Below are positions 6,574-10,908 of a stretch of DNA of 10,908 nt, piece by piece; the stretch's first letter is position 1; each line of letters opens with the position of its first letter. The notes beneath the pieces are model-generated. The model searched no databases, had not been told where the DNA came from, and saw nothing but the letters and a program-made list of their open reading frames with translations. The DNA is from Thermoplasmatales archaeon JdFR-43. GTDB taxonomy: Archaea; Thermoplasmatota; E2; UBA202; JdFR-43. The stretch spans positions 1 to 10,908 of the forward strand of contig MTNE01000084.1 of assembly GCA_002011355.1 (NCBI GenBank), in the 5' to 3' direction. A program made the position numbers and the translations under genes.

Positions 6574-7701
6574 CTATAAGTTTTCGTATATTTTTACTAA
6601 CTTTTGTACTTGCTTTTTCCAAGTAAAATCTTTTACAAGCCTCTTAGCGTTGGAAGAAATCTTTTTTCTCAATCTTTCATCTTCTAAAAGGCGTTGAACA
6701 TTTTTAATAAACTCTTCCTGATTTTTTGGATTTGATACCAAAGCAGCTTTATTCTCCTTGAAAATTTTACACATTTCTGCAACGTCATCTACTACAATGG
6801 CTTTACCTAATGCAGCATAATCAAATAGCTTTACGGGGCAGGAAACTTTTGTATGTAACGAACAATGTTCTGGAAGAATTGTCACTTGAGATTTGGCTAA
6901 AAGCTTAAAGGCATCCTCATCTGGAAGACTTCCCAATAGAAACAGGTTTTTTAGCATATATTTTCGAATTTTCTTTTCCAACTCGCGTTTGACAGGACCA
7001 TCACCAATAATATAAATCCTTATATACTCAAGTGACTTTGCTAATCCGATGAACTTATCAACATCTAATTTTGGATGTAATGCTCCAATGAACGTAATTG
7101 TACCATTATCTTCTTTAACATCTTTAAAAGTAAGATTTCTTAATTTATCATCAAAATATCCATTTGGAATTACTACTATTTTTTCTTCTGGAATATTCCA
7201 CTCATTTACAACGAAATTCTTCATTGGATTGGATACTACAATTATTTTTGATGCCTTATTAACAGCTTTTTTCTCTATTTTATAAATAAATTTTTTAACT
7301 ATACTTGAAAAATGAAGACTTGTATACTGCGGGTCTTCAAAGCATAAGTCGTGCATATCGAGAACAAAATCCAAACAACCAATTAGAGTTGCAAAACCCG
7401 CAAGAGTTGAATGTTCTATTTGTAATATTGCTTTTTCTTTTGCTGCTATTTTTTTCGCTTTAAGTGATATTAATAAGGCTCTACCAATTTGGCTTTTAAC
7501 ACCACTATCTTTGATAGAAACAGTGTATACATTTATACCTTCTAAATATTTAGGAATATTCCTTTTCGGATTTGGAACGACTAAATAAACAGTAAATCCA
7601 CTATCATGTAAGCCTTTAGCAAATGCGACAACTCTATTTGTACCTCCATTTGGTTTACTAATATCACCACCATGAGCTATGCATATACTTTTGACAGTCA
7701 T
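6574..7701 (-). CDS. Family 4 glycosyltransferase (GT-B fold)
   Basis: This 375-residue protein is full length. The N-terminal acceptor domain begins SICIAHGGDISKPNGGTNRV, with the glycine-rich loop at about 11-20. The linker ASKIIVVSNPMKNF (150-163) and EEKIVVIPNGYF (172-183) are typical of GT4. The donor domain shows FIGALHPKLDVDKF (204-217), IIGDGPVKRELE (231-242) and CPVKLFDYAALGKAIVVDD (288-306), the nucleotide-sugar site, with Asp where many relatives have Glu in the F-E-Y motif. The C-terminus ends in the usual amphipathic helix, TWKKQVQKLVKIYENL. It is probably a retaining enzyme on the cytoplasmic face adding one sugar to a glycan lipid. ATG 7701 has a near-perfect ribosome-binding site. 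The gene lies just downstream of IS debris and may originally have followed the other GT4 gene in one operon. Confidence 0.92.
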   Translation of the reverse strand: MTVKSICIAHGGDISKPNGGTNRVVAFAKGLHDSGFTVYLVVPNPKRNIPKYLEGINVYTVSIKDSGVKSQIGRALLISLKAKKIAAKEKAILQIEHSTLAGFATLIGCLDFVLDMHDLCFEDPQYTSLHFSSIVKKFIYKIEKKAVNKASKIIVVSNPMKNFVVNEWNIPEEKIVVIPNGYFDDKLRNLTFKDVKEDNGTITFIGALHPKLDVDKFIGLAKSLEYIRIYIIGDGPVKRELEKKIRKYMLKNLFLLGSLPDEDAFKLLAKSQVTILPEHCSLHTKVSCPVKLFDYAALGKAIVVDDVAEMCKIFKENKAALVSNPKNQEEFIKNVQRLLEDERLRKKISSNAKRLVKDFTWKKQVQKLVKIYENL

Positions 7702-7798
7702 TTATTTTCACCTCCTTTAAAATCTCGTCTAAAATTACTCTATCGGATAATTTATTAAATTCTTTTCCTAAACGAATGTGTGATATCTCGAAATAATT
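7664..7798 (-). pseudogene. Orphan C-terminal coding fragment, possibly the tail of the split GT4 gene
   Basis: Directly after the transposase stop (7799-7801) an open frame reads NYFEISHIRLGKEFNKLS, then DRVILDEILKEV, and continues to TGA at 7664-7666, overlapping the GT4 start by 38 bases. The amphipathic end helix looks like the last helix of a glycosyltransferase. It has no start codon or ribosome-binding site and is cut at the IS boundary. The GT4 gene at 9452-10576 lacks just such a tail and ends at the other side of the debris on the same strand. I infer that the two were once one gene, but this needs an alignment with an uninterrupted relative. Confidence 0.4.
7708..7718 (-). promoter_or_regulatory. 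Strong ribosome-binding site of the GT4 gene
   Basis: On the minus strand AAAGGAGGTGA precedes ATG 7701 with six bases of spacing. It is the strongest ribosome-binding site in the window and fixes the start. It lies inside the coding frame of the upstream fragment at 7664-7798, as expected in a tightly packed operon. Confidence 0.8.
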
Positions 7799-8276
7799 TC
7801 ATTCCTCAAACAACCACCTCCCGAATTCAAACACCCTTTCGGCAGACAACTTCCTGAAAAAAGCCTGATAAGGCGTCTCCAATTCATCAAAATTCAAACT
7901 CATGTGTGGCTTTACAAAATTATACTAGCTAACAAACTCATCAACAGAACCAAACAGGACTAAGCTTCTGTTCCCATCAGGCCAAAGAATTTCTCTATCT
8001 TTCCGTTTGTTTGAGGATGATTTATCTTTGCAACTATATGCTTAACTCCATTCCCTACGAGAAATTCTTTAAACCTATGCTTGGCTTTCTCTCTGCTCTT
8101 CGCTGCAACAAATTGCGTTCCGTGATCTGTTAATATTTTCTTAGGAATACCATAGCCAGCGAATCCTCTTTTCAGAACTTTGATCGTGTTCTCTGTCGTT
8201 GCAGAGTTAAAGACACCATAGCAGGTGATTAATCTGCTTGCATCATCCATGAAGGCTATATTCACTTCTCTTCTTT
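7799..8276 (-). pseudogene. C-terminal half of an rve-type (IS481-like) transposase, broken
   Basis: The frame from about 8276 reads VNIAFMDDASRLITCYGVF, then ILTDHGTQF with the second catalytic Asp and HPQTNGKIEKFFG with the catalytic Glu of the DDE triad. It stops after GTEA near 7960. A shifted frame continues VDEFVS, an in-frame TAG at 7925-7927 where relatives probably have Trp, then YNFVKPHMSLNFDELETPYQ and RVFEFGRWLFEE, ending with TGA at 7799-7801. The integrase core is therefore nearly complete, but with one frameshift and one nonsense codon. The first catalytic Asp and the N-terminal HTH region are absent from this strand. The matching N-terminal half lies next door on the opposite strand. 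Confidence 0.82.
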
Positions 8277-8285
8277 GTCAAGCAC

Positions 8286-8559
8286 AATCCTTTTCCAGTA
8301 GGAAGAACATTCTTCTATTTGCTTACAAGAGACTTGAAGGAAATCATCTTGAAAGCCTACAGTAAATACAAACTCAACCCCAGTAATGCTGGAAAAGCTG
8401 ATAGAAAGGGATTACGGTATTCGCATCCCCCACAACACCATCTATAAGGTTCTGCTCAACCACGGTTTGGTGGAGGAAAACATGAACAAGAAGAAAAAGA
8501 AGTGGGCTCTCTTTCGAACCTTAAACCCAATGAGTTTATGGCAGGGATATGTTTCCTGA
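8286..8559 (+). pseudogene. N-terminal half of the rve-type transposase, in inverted orientation
   Basis: On the plus strand the sequence reads FPVGRTFFYLLTRDLKEI, then LKAYSKYKLNPSNA (8292-8387). A frameshift near AATGC follows, then MLEKLIERDYGIRIPHNTIY, KVLLNHGLVEEN, a lysine-rich stretch and MSLWQG, ending at TGA 8557-8559. This is the HTH and linker part that precedes the integrase core in this transposase type, and relatives continue with the first catalytic Asp soon after SLW. It ends where the minus-strand half begins, so turning 8270-8555 around would rebuild one nearly continuous transposase. The first 50-60 residues of a full-length protein are missing. It could instead come from a second IS copy. 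Confidence 0.72.
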
Positions 8560-8562
8560 AGA

Positions 8563-9297
8563 ATTTTGAAACTCTTCTATTTCCTCCTCTACCTCGTTTA
8601 TCTTTCTCTTTAAATCTAGCTTATCAAGAGAGTTCTTCAACCTCAACAGTGTCTCTTTACTTCATTGACATATTGCTTCCTGACGCTTAATTCAACTCCA
8701 TGCTGCCATAACTTGTAGTTTATCTCTCTAAAAACGTGTATTAAGTCGATTTGCCTCTCCTCAAAGATGTTCAGTCTTTTATCTACATCTCCTAAAGCTA
8801 TTAAGCCATGGAGGTCTAATTCCTCCCCTATATCATAACTGTTTACTCTAACCACAACATTCTCTTCAACAAGGATAAGTTCCACCTTGCTCTTCCTCGA
8901 AAACTTCGTTGTGTCTGTCGAGAAGTATGCGTTAGCTTTAAACTCTTGATTTACTTCTTCTCCCAGCTCCTGAACATATCCGTGGTTTGATGAAATGGAA
9001 AAGAAGTAAAACGGCTTATTTCATCTCCTATATCTCTGTAAGTCATCTTTAAAGCTGAATCAACCGAAATTGCTTTGATGTCCAATTGATACTTCCTTCT
9101 GCTTTCGAATTCAGCAATATCTTAGAGGGGGATTATCGTCCCCTTCTCTCTTACTCTTGTAAGGTTGAGGGTTATTTCGCCAAGCAAAGTTGAAATTGTT
9201 CTTCTCTTTTTGCTTTGCCTTCTGAACTCTTTCCCTCTCTCCTACCTTCTTTCCTGTAGAAACTGGGTTTTTGTTCTAGCGTTTAATCCATCTCCAT
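8563..9297 (-). pseudogene. Truncated, frameshifted DDE-type transposase of a second IS family (ISLre2/ISH6-like)
   Basis: Across shifted frames the minus strand encodes one continuous protein. ATG 9297 leads KPSFYRKEG, then KKRRTISTLLGEITLNLTRV (about 9150-9210), an in-frame TAA at 9122-9124, then YQLDIKAISVDSALKMTYRD and FPFHQT. A shift near 8970 follows, then YVQELGEEVNQEF and AYFSTDTTKFSRKSKVEL, with a likely catalytic Asp. The 80-residue frame at 8643-8885 includes ELDLHGLIALGDVDKRL and VFREINYKLWQHGVELS. After another shift near 8645 it reads LKNSLDKLDLKRKINEVEEE and stops at the junction with the inverted fragment. The TYRD..HQT arrangement recalls ISLre2 (UPF0236) or ISH6 transposases, but I am not sure of the family. 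The C-terminal third, with the catalytic Glu, is gone. Confidence 0.7.
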
Positions 9298-9451
9298 ATT
9301 CAGTTCTCCTATCGATTAGGTTTGAAAAAAGATAGCTATGCCTAAGATTTTTATTTCTAACTAGTTCCTTTCAAAGATTTAAGCTTCCACTAAATCTTTT
9401 ATCTTTAGCTTATTTTGGGCTATATTCTTGTTTTGTTATGTTGTCATGTCC
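9298..9451 (-). mobile_element. Presumed 5' end of the second insertion sequence
   Basis: Between the GT4 stop (9452-9454) and the transposase start there is no coding frame. On the minus strand it begins GGGACATGACAACATAAC directly after the GT4 stop, which could be the terminal repeat of the IS. The other IS end is missing, so neither an inverted repeat nor a target duplication can be checked. AGGAGA before ATG 9297 is a possible ribosome-binding site for the transposase. Confidence 0.35.
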
Positions 9452-10576
9452 CTAAAGCAAAAAAATGAACGAGCAGTTTGAATTAATTTTTCGACAATTT
9501 TTTTGATATTCTAAATAATTTTTTTGACAGTCATTCATCGCTGATAAAATCCCTTCTTTTGTAGGTTTGCAAATAGAACCGCATTTATAACTCGCGACAA
9601 TCCTCGCAATCTCCCCAACATCTGTTGTTATTACTGGTCTACCACTTAATAGAGACTCCAATGCAGACATTGGCAATTCAGGACTTCTCCATAAATTCAA
9701 GTAAGGAATTATCGTAACATGTGTTTTACTATACATTTCTGGCATATTGACCACGCCATTAATGATTTTCACATATTCTCTTAAATTTAATTCATCTATT
9801 TTCTGGAATAACTTTTTATTATATTTCCCCCTCCATACAATATAAAGTTTAGCATTGTTATTTTTTGTAAATTCTTTAAATGCTTCTAAAAGTAACGGTA
9901 ATCCCTTATCCCTAAAGTTATCCTCACCAGGCACTTCTAAATTTGGTGAACTCGCAAACAATATTTTGAATTCATTTAATGGGGGAGGATCACTATATCT
10001 AAATTTGGATGAATCTACTAGAGGTGGCATTAAGATTATTTTATTTGGATTAACACCAATTTTTATAAGTTGATCTTTTGTCTTTTTACTTTGAGCGATA
10101 AACAATTTTAGTTTTTGAGAAAGTTTGAGAATTTTATTATTAACATTATCATTAATAAAAGGAATTGAGGTTACAATTGGCACACATTTTTTTAAATTGA
10201 GATATTTCATAAACACACTCTCAATTCCACCAGCTATGATCAACGTATCAAATTTTCTTTCATATATTTTTATTATCATATAAATCACAATACCATTAAT
10301 AAATGAAAGAATTGGAGTTCTATTTATAACGAATCTTGAATTTATTATTAGGTATAGCCCCATCCGTTTAAAAGGGCGTAATCCTAAATCATTAAAAGTT
10401 AGAACTTGTATGCCTAATGTTCTTGACAAAAGGTGTATTTGATTGGCCATTGACTCATTGAAGTCCGGTGCGAGCGCCCCTCCAATTATCAATATTCTGC
10501 CAAGTGAAGACATAATTGATTTTATTTTTTTCAGATTCTCAATTTTCTCACTACTTGCTTCTGTTTGATGTGCCAT
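9452..10576 (-). CDS. Family 4 glycosyltransferase, C-terminus probably truncated by IS insertion
   Basis: This 374-residue GT-B protein has RILIIGGALAPDFNESMANQ at 27-46, the acceptor-domain loop. IAQSKKTKDQLIKIGVNPNK (160-179) and ILMPPLVDSSKF (181-192) form the usual linker. The donor domain carries SPELPMSALESLLSGRPVIT (298-317) and DVGEIARIV (319-327), with E300 and E307 as the acidic pair. After EYQKNCRK it ends NSNCSFIFLL, lacking the last 20-30 residues that normally cap the fold. The stop falls exactly where IS-like sequence starts. It should add a sugar to a glycan lipid on the cytoplasmic face; whether the shortened protein is active is unclear. ATG 10576 follows GGGTGAT (10582-10588) with five bases of spacing. 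An internal ATG at codon 22 has no such site. Confidence 0.85.
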   Translation of the reverse strand: MAHQTEASSEKIENLKKIKSIMSSLGRILIIGGALAPDFNESMANQIHLLSRTLGIQVLTFNDLGLRPFKRMGLYLIINSRFVINRTPILSFINGIVIYMIIKIYERKFDTLIIAGGIESVFMKYLNLKKCVPIVTSIPFINDNVNNKILKLSQKLKLFIAQSKKTKDQLIKIGVNPNKIILMPPLVDSSKFRYSDPPPLNEFKILFASSPNLEVPGEDNFRDKGLPLLLEAFKEFTKNNNAKLYIVWRGKYNKKLFQKIDELNLREYVKIINGVVNMPEMYSKTHVTIIPYLNLWRSPELPMSALESLLSGRPVITTDVGEIARIVASYKCGSICKPTKEGILSAMNDCQKNYLEYQKNCRKINSNCSFIFLL

Positions 10577-10581
10577 ACCAA

Positions 10582-10588
10582 ATCACCC
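10582..10588 (-). promoter_or_regulatory. Ribosome-binding site of the second GT4 gene
   Basis: On the minus strand GGGTGAT stands five bases before ATG 10576, complementary to the archaeal 16S rRNA 3' end. It supports this start over the internal ATG at codon 22. Confidence 0.6.
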
Positions 10589-10807
10589 AATTTTTATGTA
10601 GATGTCTCTATCAGCAGCTTCTAACTTGTGGGATAGATTACTATTTTACTATATAGTTCTAACTCCCTTACTTGTATTAATTTTTGCATCTCTCAGCACA
10701 TCTAAAGATATATTCATTCAATAAGCTTTGCTTCCTTATTAACTATTTATCAAAATAAAAAATAAATACTAAAATATAAACTTATACAACCCAGATTCAG
10801 CAATCAG
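10589..10807. other. AT-rich upstream region without a gene
   Basis: I see no coding frame. On the minus strand two TATA-like elements could serve the GT4 gene: ACTATATAGT at 10648-10657 (a palindrome) and TTTATATTTT at 10771-10780. The nearer one would give a leader of roughly 45 bases. In sequence this AT-rich neither is strong evidence. Confidence 0.25.
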
Positions 10808-10908
10808 TCTTTCGGAGGAACAAAAAAGATGTAAATAACGATATTAGCTTTATTATACCTCTTCGGGCTCTCTTTAAGAAAAACAAGCAGCCTCTATCCC
10901 TTTTTGAA
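10808..10908 (-). repeat. Right copy of the 101-bp perfect terminal inverted repeat
   Basis: This is the exact reverse complement of 1-101. Read from inside outward it begins TCTTTCGGAGGAAC on the plus strand and ends CTTTTTGAA at the window edge. The inner flanks of the two copies (102 onward and 10807 backward) are unrelated, so the repeat has sharp inner borders and its outer extent is unseen. Confidence 0.9.

Noticed and set aside
9855..10073. Plus-strand frame of 72 codons, and another at 7049-7285
   Set aside because: Both are antisense to the GT4 genes and lack protein-like features.
1..10908. A circular element, because the ends share sequence
   Set aside because: The shared 101 bases are in inverted, not direct, orientation, so the ends cannot close into a simple circle.
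1..10908. CRISPR array, tRNA or rRNA genes
   Set aside because: I saw no regularly spaced direct repeats and no recognisable tRNA or rRNA segment on either strand.

Overview
The window looks like an AT-rich archaeal accessory region for surface-glycan synthesis. Three things point to an archaeon. Ribosome-binding sites with GGTG cores precede most genes (AAAGGAGGTGA, GGGTGAT, GGGGGTG). The large membrane protein resembles the archaeal DUF2206 family. A stand-alone phosphodiesterase of the alkaline-phosphatase superfamily sits among glycosyltransferases. This assignment is inference, and I do not claim a genus.

Layout. Positions 1-101 and 10808-10908 are a perfect 101-bp inverted repeat bounding the whole window. 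From about 300 to 850 on the plus strand lie two decayed sugar-nucleotide genes: the C-terminal third of a GDP-fucose-synthase-like NAD epimerase, then the N-terminal third of a GDP-mannose mannosyl hydrolase-like Nudix protein. An unrecognised open frame follows. An intact GT2 glycosyltransferase (855-1742) ends 11 bp from the convergent end of the DUF2206-like membrane protein (1754-3982, minus strand). Upstream of that are a PIN-domain-like fragment and an intact phosphodiesterase with all its metal ligands (4477-6036). A gap of about 540 bp holds a decayed helical fragment. An intact GT4 glycosyltransferase follows (6574-7701).

Positions 7799 to about 9450 are transposon debris. An rve-type transposase has its N-terminal half inverted relative to its C-terminal half, and it abuts a truncated, frameshifted transposase of a second family. 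A second GT4 gene (9452-10576) ends exactly where this debris begins. Its missing C-terminal tail may survive as the orphan frame at 7664-7798, on the far side.

Working together: the cytoplasmic GT2 and GT4 enzymes would extend a lipid-linked or surface glycan. The DUF2206 protein, a polytopic membrane protein that may be GT-C-like, would act at the membrane, possibly on the outer face. The phosphodiesterase would hydrolyse or transfer a phospho-substituent. The lost epimerase and Nudix genes suggest that a deoxy-sugar or mannose nucleotide branch has been abandoned. Pseudogenes, IS debris and flanking inverted repeats together mark a locus under rapid turnover.
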